A stretch of DNA of 6,081 nt, taken from the NCBI GenBank assembly GCA_030609785.1, contig JAUWTC010000173.1, positions 1-6,081 on the forward strand, written 5' to 3'. The notes beneath the pieces were generated by a model. That model ran no database searches and was not told where the DNA came from. It saw only the letters and a program-made list of their open reading frames with translations. The stretch's first letter is position 1. Each line of letters begins with the position of its first letter. Made by a program: the position numbers and the translations under genes. This document shows positions 1 to 6,001 of the stretch, in pieces. This stretch comes from Holophagae bacterium. GTDB taxonomy: Bacteria > Acidobacteriota > Thermoanaerobaculia > Thermoanaerobaculales > Sulfomarinibacteraceae.

Positions 1-1085
1 CCCCTCGGTCGCCGAACTGCGAGCCAGCATAGCCACCCGAGAGCCACGCCGACGTAACTGTCGATAGCGTAGTGCCAGCCGGTAGCAACCGAACCCACGA
101 GCATAAACATCAGAAAAGGCAAAATAACGTACCGGGTCCACTCCGACCTTTCAATGCTGAAGAGATATGCAAAGGTCGGCAGGGCAACATGCAAACTGGG
201 CATCGCGGCAACCCCAAACAACGGAAATACTGGGACATGCGCGCCATGCAGAATCTCAAGCACCTTTTGATAGTTCGTTATCAGCATGTACTGCGAGGAC
301 GCCGCCAATGGGTAGTGCACCGAAACTGCACTTGCAAGGTCCTCAAAAACAAAGACAGGGCCAAGCGCCGGCACCAGCCAGTACAGTGCGAGTCCCGAAC
401 TCCAGAGCAATACGAAACCGCGCAGGTACCGGTGTCTGGTCGCGCTCTCCGGCGATGTGAGATACCACGCTGTCAAGAGGAACACAAACGGCAGGTACAG
501 CCCGTAAACGAAGTCCAGGAGCCGTTCTGCCATCGGTGTGCCCGAGAAAAGGGTCACCAAAAACCAGTTTGGATCAACTCCGAAGTGCATGCAAACCGTC
601 AGGTCTTGCAACTGACGGTCGAAGACTGCAGGGTTGAAGAGAGGAACCATCAGCTTGCCCCACGAATAAATCGACGCCAAGAGCCCAATGGTGACGACCG
701 ACCCAAGAATGCTCCCCAACATAACGGCGAACGCCCGGAATTCGAGGCGTATCGGCCGCCGCAAAACCCCTATCCACCAGAGCAGCCTCAGACCACCAAC
801 AATGGCAAGCCACGAGAAGAACGCTCGATTCCAGTCAACGATGCTGGCGATTGGATCGAAAAGAAACCCATCAATCCACAGTGGAATCGCGACCAGTCCA
901 CCAACAGCCAGACAGAACAAGAATGTACCCACCACCGCTGCCATGCCGGCAAAAGGATCAGGTACTGTTTTTGGGCTAGGTGCTCGTGTTCTCCCCGCCA
1001 CTTCGCCGGCGCCACCCTCCTCTTTGGTCTCACCGACAGCCTTTCTTTCAGACCCCCTCAGAAGTGAGAAACCGGCTCGGAACAT
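1..1085 (-). CDS. PAP2-superfamily (PAP2_3 / inositol-phosphorylceramide-synthase-like) membrane protein, 3' partial
   Basis: Reading the minus strand from the ATG at 1085 gives 361 residues with no stop before the left edge, so the C-terminus is missing. About 45 N-terminal residues are polar and Gly/Ala-rich. Hydrophobic, probably membrane-spanning stretches follow at roughly 46-71, 88-108, 117-141, 189-211, 222-241, 289-311, 319-337 and 345-356. Two PAP2 signatures are visible: AMPSLH (residues 294-299, active-site His299) and GWHYAIDSYVG (336-346, His338 and Asp342). The middle Gly of the usual PSGH motif is Leu here, as in the PAP2_3/IPC-synthase branch. A LVPALGP stretch (237-243) precedes them. 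Family knowledge suggests transfer or hydrolysis of a lipid-linked phosphate or phospho-headgroup in the membrane; the substrate cannot be told. The start is uncertain: no Shine-Dalgarno is visible, and the ATG at 944 is an alternative. The gene is divergent from the DivIVA-domain gene. Confidence 0.8.
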   Translation of the reverse strand, partial: MFRAGFSLLRGSERKAVGETKEEGGAGEVAGRTRAPSPKTVPDPFAGMAAVVGTFLFCLAVGGLVAIPLWIDGFLFDPIASIVDWNRAFFSWLAIVGGLRLLWWIGVLRRPIRLEFRAFAVMLGSILGSVVTIGLLASIYSWGKLMVPLFNPAVFDRQLQDLTVCMHFGVDPNWFLVTLFSGTPMAERLLDFVYGLYLPFVFLLTAWYLTSPESATRHRYLRGFVLLWSSGLALYWLVPALGPVFVFEDLASAVSVHYPLAASSQYMLITNYQKVLEILHGAHVPVFPLFGVAAMPSLHVALPTFAYLFSIERSEWTRYVILPFLMFMLVGSVATGWHYAIDSYVGVALGWLCWLAVRRPR

Positions 1086-1094
1086 GTCAGCCGA

Positions 1095-1110
1095 GAGTGT
1101 AGGGACACTC
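1095..1110. promoter_or_regulatory. perfect inverted repeat, possible operator
   Basis: GAGTGT, a four-base spacer AGGG, then ACACTC form a perfect 6+6 dyad between the two divergent genes. It covers the candidate -10 box of the PAP2-like gene, so a bound repressor could block that promoter. It could equally form a small RNA hairpin. No regulator gene is nearby to pair with it. Confidence 0.3.
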
Positions 1111-1124
1111 CAAGAGTCGTGCAA
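1096..1124 (-). promoter_or_regulatory. candidate sigma70-type promoter for the PAP2-like gene
   Basis: On the minus strand TTGCAC (1119-1124) is followed after exactly 17 bases by TACACT (1096-1101). The -10 box matches four of six consensus bases and the -35 matches the conserved TTG. Transcription would begin only a few bases before the ATG at 1085, giving an almost leaderless mRNA, which would explain the missing Shine-Dalgarno. The -10 lies inside a perfect inverted repeat. This is a pattern match only. Confidence 0.35.
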
Positions 1125-1196
1125 GGAGGCCCGTCAGTGATTCGGCACACATCTCTTGACTCATACTGTGGCACAATGGAGGACTGGGAGGCTCTG

Positions 1197-1715
1197 ATGT
1201 CTGACCTGACACCTCTTGATATCTTGGGCGTGGATTTTCCTCGGGGCATCCGGGGCTACGATACCGAAGCGGTTCGTTCCTTCTTGCAGCAGTTGGCCTC
1301 GTCGATGGAGGAGTTGCTCCGAGAACGGGGTGAACTCCGCCAGAACCTTCACCGCCTCGAGCAGGAACTGAACGCCTTCCGAAAAAGAGAGAACGCGCTC
1401 CAGGAGGCTCTGGTTGCTGCCCAGAAAACCGCCGAGGCAACGATGGACAACGCCAAAGCAGACGCCCAACGAATCATTCAGGAAGGTCACGCCCTGGCCG
1501 ACCGACTGGTTGACGAGGCCTACGATCGTGCGAAGAACATCGAGACCACGATTTCTGCGCTGAGGTCTCGGCGACGAGAGGTCCGGGGCGAACTGATGCG
1601 CCTGACCGAACTCCTCCAGGGCATGATCCGGGACGATCAGCAGTTGGAGCACGACGAAAGGTCCACGCCACAGATTACAGTGATGCCCCGGCGAGGAGGG
1701 AAGCGCCAGGCCTAG
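1197..1715 (+). CDS. divIVA: DivIVA-domain protein
   Basis: The 172-residue product starts MSDLTPLDILGVDFPRGIRG then Y, the typical DivIVA N-terminal membrane-targeting module: LTPLDI at 4-9, Phe14 with nearby Arg16, and the RGYD motif at 19-22. Residues about 25-150 are Glu/Arg/Gln-rich with heptad-like spacing and should form a long coiled coil; 151-172 is a basic tail. DivIVA proteins bind curved membrane at poles and septa through this N-terminal turn and recruit partners via the coiled coil. The specific role here (polar growth, chromosome anchoring or division) is unknown. I chose the ATG at 1197 because GGGAGG (1186-1191) sits five bases upstream and the family usually begins just before LTPLDI. 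An in-frame GTG at 1137, also behind a strong Shine-Dalgarno, would add 20 residues. The gene is convergent with the heptosyltransferase. Confidence 0.85.
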   Translation: MSDLTPLDILGVDFPRGIRGYDTEAVRSFLQQLASSMEELLRERGELRQNLHRLEQELNAFRKRENALQEALVAAQKTAEATMDNAKADAQRIIQEGHALADRLVDEAYDRAKNIETTISALRSRRREVRGELMRLTELLQGMIRDDQQLEHDERSTPQITVMPRRGGKRQA

Positions 1716-1733
1716 GTCCTACTTGGAGGCGCT
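1702..1733. terminator. stem-loop spanning the convergent gene ends
   Basis: AGCGCC (1702-1707) pairs with GGCGCT (1728-1733). The enclosed 20 bases contain an imperfect palindrome around CCTAGG (1711-1716). The element covers both stop codons of the divIVA-like gene (TAG 1713-1715) and the heptosyltransferase (TAG, 1719-1721 on the minus strand). It could end transcription in both directions, but neither side has a clear T-tract, so intrinsic termination is only a possibility. Confidence 0.3.
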
Positions 1734-2813
1734 GCGCGCAACCTGCTTTGGTTCGAACTGATCAGCCACTGCGTCGTACACATCAGACGGGTCCAATTCC
1801 CTGAGACAAGCCTGGTGGACCAACGGACACTTCAACTGACCGCAAGGGGCACATTCCAGTGGCCGCCGCAGCACCGTGCCCTCGGGCGCCATCGGCGCCG
1901 TCCGGCGATCATCGGTCGGTCCAAACAGGGCCACCGTCCTCACACCGAGGGCCGATGCCAGATGGGCCGGACCCGAATCATTCCCCACCAGGGCCAAAAG
2001 GCTGGTCAAGACCGCCCCCAGTCCCGCGGCGTCAAGGTCTTCGGCGACAACCGGGAGATCCATCCCCGACGCCTTGTTCATCGACCGGGCGATTTCCGCC
2101 TCCCCAGGTCCGATGACAACCACCGGCTCGAAGCCCCCCGCTTTCAGAAGTGCCGCGAGGCGCCCGAAGTTTTCTTCCGGCCATCGCTTGGCCGAACCAC
2201 CCCAGGCGACCCCCGGGGCAAGACCGACCGGAAACGCCTTGGAATCAATTCCGGCATCCTGGAGAACCCGTTGTCCCAACTTCACAAGTGATTCAGGCAT
2301 AGGCGCACGCCACCGTTCGTCAGCCCCATCCAGATCCAAGCGGGTCAAGAGGGCGTCCGCGTCATGGAGTTGATGACCGCCGAACTCGGCCTCATACGCC
2401 CAACTCAACAGCCAACGACCACCCTGAGAGGCGGTGCCGGCGGACCATCTGGAGCACAGTCGGAGCAAGATCTTGGCACGGCTGGCGTTGCGCATCGTGA
2501 CCCCGATGTCCGCCCGCGCCCCCAAGCGCCGGAACCTCCCGACCGTCCGGAGAGGGTTCTCTCCACGGGCGGAAGCAATGACCTCAGCCTCGGGGAAGAT
2601 CGCCGAAACCAGATGGGCCGTGGAGTTGCGGACATGGAGGATCGTTGTCCCCCCTCGATTGGCCTTGATCAACCGATCGGTCGCCGGAAGCGCCATCACC
2701 AGATCTCCCAGCCAGTTGGGAAGGTCAATCAACAATCTGGCCGGCAGCGCCGGAGCCCCGCTCGAAAGTCGAGTCGGAGACACACCAGCGGGAAAAGACA
2801 CTTGATCGTTCAA
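1719..2813 (-). CDS. waaF: ADP-heptose:LPS heptosyltransferase II-like protein (GT9)
   Basis: The 364-residue protein is full length for glycosyltransferase family 9. Visible landmarks are LPNWLGD (31-37; Asp37 aligns with the catalytic Asp of heptosyltransferases), APGVAWGGSAKRWP (199-212), where the Lys-Arg-Trp segment is typical of ADP-heptose binding, GNDSGPAHLASALG (277-290), and FGPTDDRRTAP (297-307). A Cys cluster (C321, C324, C329, C336 with H333) matches the C-terminal CxxC...C motif common in WaaF-like proteins outside the enterics. Family knowledge: it adds L-glycero-D-manno-heptose to the growing inner core of lipopolysaccharide on the cytoplasmic face. Acceptor order is not provable here, so another GT9 role is possible. 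The only upstream start before an in-frame stop is TTG at 2813, which has no Shine-Dalgarno; the first ~25 residues are therefore doubtful. It is the last gene of the minus-strand block. Confidence 0.85.
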   Translation of the reverse strand: MNDQVSFPAGVSPTRLSSGAPALPARLLIDLPNWLGDLVMALPATDRLIKANRGGTTILHVRNSTAHLVSAIFPEAEVIASARGENPLRTVGRFRRLGARADIGVTMRNASRAKILLRLCSRWSAGTASQGGRWLLSWAYEAEFGGHQLHDADALLTRLDLDGADERWRAPMPESLVKLGQRVLQDAGIDSKAFPVGLAPGVAWGGSAKRWPEENFGRLAALLKAGGFEPVVVIGPGEAEIARSMNKASGMDLPVVAEDLDAAGLGAVLTSLLALVGNDSGPAHLASALGVRTVALFGPTDDRRTAPMAPEGTVLRRPLECAPCGQLKCPLVHQACLRELDPSDVYDAVADQFEPKQVARSASK

Positions 2814-2831
2814 GGTTTAGTCTACGAATCT

Positions 2832-2849
2832 GATGACACAAACGTCATC
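2832..2849 (-). other. intercistronic stem-loop between ymdB and the GT9 gene
   Basis: GATGAC, a six-base loop and GTCATC form a perfect 6-bp hairpin in the 40-base gap between the ymdB stop and the GT9 start. No T-run follows, so it is unlikely to be a strong terminator. It may protect or process the mRNA, or affect the weakly signalled start of the GT9 gene. Confidence 0.35.
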
Positions 2850-2853
2850 GAAA

Positions 2854-3648
2854 TTACGAAATACTGAGGCTGACCCGACGAACGGCCAGAGCATCGCCGG
2901 TTTCCTCGTCGGCATCCACCAATGTTCCACACAGGCGGATATCCCTTTTGGCCGGTTCGAACGGTCTCGGTGTGTTGAACAGAAAACGCTCCAACACCTT
3001 TGCCGGTTTCATTCCGATGATGCTCTCGTAGGGCCCAGTCATGCCGACGTCGGTCTGAAGCGCCGTGCCTCCCGGGAGAATCCGTTCATCGGCGGTCGGA
3101 ACATGCGTGTGAGTGCCCAGTACCGCAGTCACCCTGCCGTCCAGGTACCACCCGAGGGCTTGTTTCTCCGACGTGGCTTCGGCATGCATGTCCACCAGGA
3201 CCAGCCGCACCTCCGGATGCTTCGCCTTGATCGCCTCGAGCACTGTGTCGGCCGACCGGAAGGGATTCTCGATCGGTGTCATGAACACCTGCCCCTGGAG
3301 GTTGACGACGGCAACAGGAACGCCCGCAGCGGTCTCGGAGACGCACCACCCTTTGCCGGGGTTTCCCTTGGGATAATTGGCAGGTCGAAGGAGGTATGGA
3401 TGGGCATCGAGGAGGGGCAAGCCCTCCTTTTTGTCCCACACATGGTTACCGGTCGTCCAGACATCGATCGGGAGATCGTCCAACTCTTCGAGAACCGGTC
3501 CGGTAATCCCAAAGCCCCCTGCGACATTTTCGACGTTGACGGCAACAAAATCGACCCGCTCCCGATCCACCAGACCTTCCAGCTCCTGCCGTAATGCTCG
3601 GCGACCGGGGCTGCCGAGCACATCACCCACGAACAGTAATCGGATCAA
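2854..3648 (-). CDS. ymdB: YmdB-family metallophosphoesterase (2',3'-cyclic-nucleotide phosphodiesterase type)
   Basis: The 264-residue protein has the complete calcineurin-like metal site of the YmdB family: GDVLG (8-12, Asp9), [12 protein letters not shown] (38-49, Glu40 and Asn41), TGNHVWD (66-72, Asn68 and His69), [11 protein letters not shown] (152-162, His155), [10 protein letters not shown] (178-187, His180 and His182) and TDVGMTGP (199-206). Length and motif spacing match characterised members, which hydrolyse cyclic nucleotides in the cytoplasm and influence biofilm and motility decisions in Bacillus. The start is a TTG whose bases overlap the rny stop as TTGA (3645-3648), with GGAG eight bases upstream inside rny. 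Translation is probably coupled to rny. No active-site residue appears to be missing. Confidence 0.93.
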   Translation of the reverse strand: MIRLLFVGDVLGSPGRRALRQELEGLVDRERVDFVAVNVENVAGGFGITGPVLEELDDLPIDVWTTGNHVWDKKEGLPLLDAHPYLLRPANYPKGNPGKGWCVSETAAGVPVAVVNLQGQVFMTPIENPFRSADTVLEAIKAKHPEVRLVLVDMHAEATSEKQALGWYLDGRVTAVLGTHTHVPTADERILPGGTALQTDVGMTGPYESIIGMKPAKVLERFLFNTPRPFEPAKRDIRLCGTLVDADEETGDALAVRRVSLSIS

Positions 3649-5219
3649 CGAGCGTACTCCACGGCCCTGGTCTCCCGAATCACCGTGATCTTGATCTGCC
3701 CTGGGTAGGTTAACTCGGCTTCGACCTTCTTGGCCAGGTCCCGAGCCATCCAGCCGGCATTCTCGTCTGAGATCTGCTGGCTTTCGACGATGATGCGCAA
3801 CTCGCGACCCGCTTGAATCGCAAAGGCCTTGGTAACGCCCTTGAAATCCGCCGCCATGCTTTCCAGCTTCTCCAGCCGCTTGATGTAGTTTTCCAGGATC
3901 TCACGCCGAGCGCCCGGTCGGGCCGCCGAGAGTGCGTCGGCCGCCGTGACCAATACGGCTTCGACAGATTGAGGATCGTAGTCCCCATGGTGGCACTCCA
4001 TCGAGTGGATGACGGCGTCAGATTCGCCGTATTTCTTCAACAGTTCCCGGCCCAACTCGAGGTGGGTTCCGTCCATCTCGCGATCGACGGCCTTCCCGAT
4101 ATCGTGGAGAAGACCTCCCCTTTTGGCCACCTGGGCGTCGGCACCCAGTTCAGATGCCATGTGAGCCGCCAGCCAGGCAACCTCCATCGAGTGCTTCAAC
4201 GCATTCTGGCCGTACGACGACCGGAATTGAAGCCGTCCGATCAGCCGCTGCAACTCCGGATGCAAATCTGGAATCCCTGCCTCGAGAGCAGCTGCTTCGC
4301 CATCCGCAAGGAGTTTTTCGTCCATTTCCTCCCGGACCTTGGCGACCACCTCTTCGATTCGACCCGGGTGAATCCGGCCGTCCCCAATCAAATTTCCGAG
4401 AGAGATGCGGGCGATCTCACGACGTACCGGCTCAAAACAGGACAGGATGACGGCCTCGGGCGTGTCATCCACGATCAAATCGACACCGGTTGCCTGCTCG
4501 AAGGCACGGATGTTTCGACCCTCGCGGCCGATGATCCGACCCTTCATTTCATCAGAGGGGAGGTCAACGACCGACACCGTACTTTCGACCACGTGCTCGG
4601 CCGCAATCCGTTGGATCGCCATCGAGATGATCCTACGGGCCTTTTCTTTGGCTTTTTCGGTGGCCTCATCTTCGATGCGCTTGGCCATTCCGGCCGCATC
4701 CATGCGGGCTTCATTCTCCAGGGCCTTGAGGAGTTCGCCCTTGGCCTGCTCAGCGGTCAGACCGGCGATCTGCTCGAGTTTCTCTTTCTGGATGGCAACA
4801 GCGGCCTCCAGCTCGGCCTCACCCTGGGCAATCTGAATTTCCCGGTCGGCCAGCTGTGTTTCAGTTCCTTCGACCCTCTCGGCCCGAGCCTCGAGGTCAG
4901 TTCTCAGCTGGTCCAATTCCGTTTCGCTCTCGCCCAGGCGACGGTCCAGACCATCCAACTCCAAGCGATGTTCCCGGGTTTCCCGCTCGAATTCCGTTCG
5001 CGCGGCGAGCAGGCGCTCCCGCATCTGAATAGCAGCATCTTTTTCAAGGCGTTGAGCGTCAATTTCCGCTCGCGCATTGATCCTCCGCGCTTCTTCCTCA
5101 GCCTTGAGCATCATCGACCGGGCAGCAGCACGACTGCGCCGCCACAGCGCCCATACGACACCAAGACCAAGGAGAAGGATCGCGGCCGACGCTGCGACTA
5201 CGATGTACAACAGCTCCAT
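3645..5219 (-). CDS. rny: ribonuclease Y (membrane-anchored endoribonuclease)
   Basis: This 524-residue protein has the full RNase Y architecture. It has an N-terminal membrane anchor (about 5-26) followed by Arg residues, then a long charged coiled coil (about 30-205). A KH RNA-binding domain follows, with the [15 protein letters not shown] core at 227-241. The HD phosphohydrolase domain has ALKHSMEVA (340-348, His343), [10 protein letters not shown] (370-379, His372-Asp373), CHHGD (409-413) and AADA (426-429). A C-terminal extension ends near 524. RNase Y starts mRNA decay by endonucleolytic cleavage at the inner face of the membrane. The ATG at 5219 has a GAGGGGG Shine-Dalgarno on the minus strand (around 5225-5232), and a small stem-loop lies directly upstream. 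It overlaps ymdB by four bases and follows the 6S-like RNA. The gene appears intact. Confidence 0.96.
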   Translation of the reverse strand: MELLYIVVAASAAILLLGLGVVWALWRRSRAAARSMMLKAEEEARRINARAEIDAQRLEKDAAIQMRERLLAARTEFERETREHRLELDGLDRRLGESETELDQLRTDLEARAERVEGTETQLADREIQIAQGEAELEAAVAIQKEKLEQIAGLTAEQAKGELLKALENEARMDAAGMAKRIEDEATEKAKEKARRIISMAIQRIAAEHVVESTVSVVDLPSDEMKGRIIGREGRNIRAFEQATGVDLIVDDTPEAVILSCFEPVRREIARISLGNLIGDGRIHPGRIEEVVAKVREEMDEKLLADGEAAALEAGIPDLHPELQRLIGRLQFRSSYGQNALKHSMEVAWLAAHMASELGADAQVAKRGGLLHDIGKAVDREMDGTHLELGRELLKKYGESDAVIHSMECHHGDYDPQSVEAVLVTAADALSAARPGARREILENYIKRLEKLESMAADFKGVTKAFAIQAGRELRIIVESQQISDENAGWMARDLAKKVEAELTYPGQIKITVIRETRAVEYAR

Positions 5220-5233
5220 GGCGTACCCCCTCA

Positions 5234-5251
5234 GGAACGGTCAGGCCGTCC
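5234..5251 (-). promoter_or_regulatory. stem-loop just upstream of the rny ribosome binding site
   Basis: On the minus strand GGACGG pairs with CCGTTCC (one bulged T) around the loop CCTGA. The hairpin ends within two or three bases of the GAGGGGG Shine-Dalgarno of rny, so it could tune rny translation or be a processing site between the upstream structured RNA and the rny message. An alternative pairing of ACCGTTCC with GGAACGGT about 120 bases upstream is also possible. Confidence 0.3.
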
Positions 5252-5289
5252 GGCGGGGAGCGAAGCTCTGGTTACAGGGAGGGGTAAGA

Positions 5290-5450
5290 GGAGGCCCCCA
5301 CTTCGGCCGTGTGGGCAACCCTATTTGAACCTGCGATACCACAGGTGGGCACCTGTCCACCGTTCCGCAGAACGGCAAAACCCGGCAACCCTTCAAATAG
5401 GTGTTGGTTCAACGATAGTTTCACCCATCACCAACCGCGCAGGGACCTCC
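5290..5450 (-). ncRNA. ssrS: candidate 6S RNA (ssrS-like) overlapping the zapA 3' end
   Basis: The minus strand between zapA and rny folds into a long irregular rod. Ten pairs join 5441-5450 to 5290-5299 (two G-U). After an internal loop, 5433-5437 pairs with 5304-5308. The helix continues with 5432:5309, 5429-5431:5311-5313 and 5425-5426:5314-5315 around small bulges. An open central region follows, with an apical arm containing TTGAACC/GGTTCAA (5406-5412 with 5325-5331) and the perfect hairpin 5341-5356. The 161-nt size, rod-bubble-arm layout and position directly after zapA match 6S RNA, which binds sigma70-RNA polymerase by mimicking an open promoter. The 3' stretch GGTTCAAATAGGGTTGCC resembles, from memory, the 3' part of E. 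coli 6S RNA. Ends are inferred from pairing, not from a promoter or terminator. The 5' arm uses the last ten codons of zapA, which is unusual. A different structured RNA or leader remains possible. Confidence 0.5.
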
Positions 5451-5765
5451 AGACTCATCTGATTTCGGGTTGTTCCCGATGTTCATGACCTCTTCCAATC
5501 GTGTAACAAGTTTTTGAGCTTTCCGCTCCAGTTGCTTATGCCGGTTATCCTGGTCCGTCTCACGTTCTTCAAATAATTCATCAGCGATGTTCAACGCAGT
5601 CAATATTGCGATCTCGACCGTATCAACACTTGAACTCCGCTCGGCGACTTCCTGCATGCGAAGATCCACAAACCGCGCCAGCTCTTGCAAACGCGCCCCG
5701 TCACCTTCGGTCCGCAGACCCAGCCGTTGTCCATAAATATCGACGTTGGCCCGGACGGTCGTCAA
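5421..5765 (-). CDS. zapA: cell division protein ZapA
   Basis: From a TTG start the product has 114 residues. VRANVDIYGQRLGLR (4-18) matches the opening beta strands of ZapA, which typically read V.I.G..Y.L. Residues 22-67 include the DTVEIAILTALNIADELF segment (48-65), which fits the conserved helix of the family. Residues 65-95 form a charged coiled coil, followed by a non-conserved Gly/Ser tail. ZapA is a cytoplasmic dimer or tetramer that cross-links FtsZ filaments and stabilises the Z ring. The TTG at 5765 was chosen because AAAGGAGG (minus strand, 5771-5778) is five bases upstream and the family begins just before the first strand. The reading frame stays open upstream but becomes compositionally odd and repetitive. 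The last codons overlap the candidate 6S RNA. rny follows on the same strand after about 200 bases. Confidence 0.88.
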   Translation of the reverse strand: MTTVRANVDIYGQRLGLRTEGDGARLQELARFVDLRMQEVAERSSSVDTVEIAILTALNIADELFEERETDQDNRHKQLERKAQKLVTRLEEVMNIGNNPKSDESGGPCAVGDG

Positions 5766-5787
5766 TGAATCCTCCTTTCCAGGTTCC

Positions 5788-5818
5788 AGTATACCCCAGC
5801 GATCAAGGGGGGGTGCAA
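5788..5818 (-). promoter_or_regulatory. zapA: candidate promoter of zapA and downstream genes
   Basis: On the minus strand TATACT (5788-5793) matches five of six bases of the -10 consensus. TTGCAC (5813-5818) lies 19 bases upstream, a weak -35 at a slightly long spacing. Transcription would start around 5780, directly before the AAAGGAGG ribosome binding site of zapA, giving a leader of about 15 bases. It also supports a zapA start at the TTG rather than further upstream. Confidence 0.4.
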
Positions 5819-5862
5819 CCCCGCCGAATCGGCGTCCATTGCCCTCAGCGGTCCCGGTCGCC

Positions 5863-6001
5863 GACGCGGTCGCCGTTGACTGTCCCGGACGCTGTTTTCT
5901 GCCCCTGGCGCTGTTCACCGTCCCTGCCGCGGCCAGCTGACGCGGTCCCTGACGCGGTTCACGGTCGCGGTCGCTGATCCCGACGCGGGCGCTGTCCCCC
6001 G
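5863..6001. repeat. imperfect 19-bp tandem repeat array
   Basis: About seven degenerate 19-base units begin at 5863, 5882, 5901, 5920, 5945, 5964 and about 5982, with an extra six bases (5939-5944) after the fourth. Examples are GTCCCGGACGCTGTTTTCT (5882), GCCCCTGGCGCTGTTCACC (5901) and GTCCCTGACGCGGTTCACG (5945). The shared core is roughly G-Y-C-C-C-K-G-N-C-G-C-K-G-T-T. A 19-base period is not a multiple of three, which argues against a protein repeat. It lies in the gene-free stretch upstream of zapA. Confidence 0.55.

Noticed and set aside
72..1067. Long plus-strand open frame of about 331 codons
   Set aside because: Its product is extremely rich in Arg, Gln, Pro and His with no family resemblance. 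The opposite strand encodes a coherent membrane protein with PAP2 motifs over the same bases.
1155..1190. Promoter for divIVA using TTGACT (about 1155-1160), or a sigma54 site at TGGCAC
   Set aside because: No acceptable -10 lies 16-19 bases after TTGACT (CACAAT is only 10 away). The TGGCAC has no TTGC-like -12 element at the right distance.
5221..5270. Possible small SRP (4.5S) RNA from the GGTCAGG stretch on the plus strand
   Set aside because: The conserved GGAAGGAAGCAGCC-type apical loop is absent.
5316..5345. tRNA-like GGTTCAAAT segment on the minus strand
   Set aside because: The bases flanking the would-be T-loop do not form a five-pair stem, and there is no acceptor or anticodon arm.
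5429..5440. Twelve-base match CGCGGTTGGTGA to a piece of E. coli 6S RNA as I remember it
   Set aside because: In E. coli that piece is in a different part of the molecule, and here it is also zapA coding sequence. I treat it as coincidence and did not use it to support the 6S call.
3813..5462. Long plus-strand open frame opposite rny
   Set aside because: It is a shadow of the high-GC rny codons; rny has every expected domain, and the antisense product resembles nothing.
5863..6001. CRISPR array
   Set aside because: Units are contiguous, degenerate and only 19 bases long, without unique spacers or cas genes.
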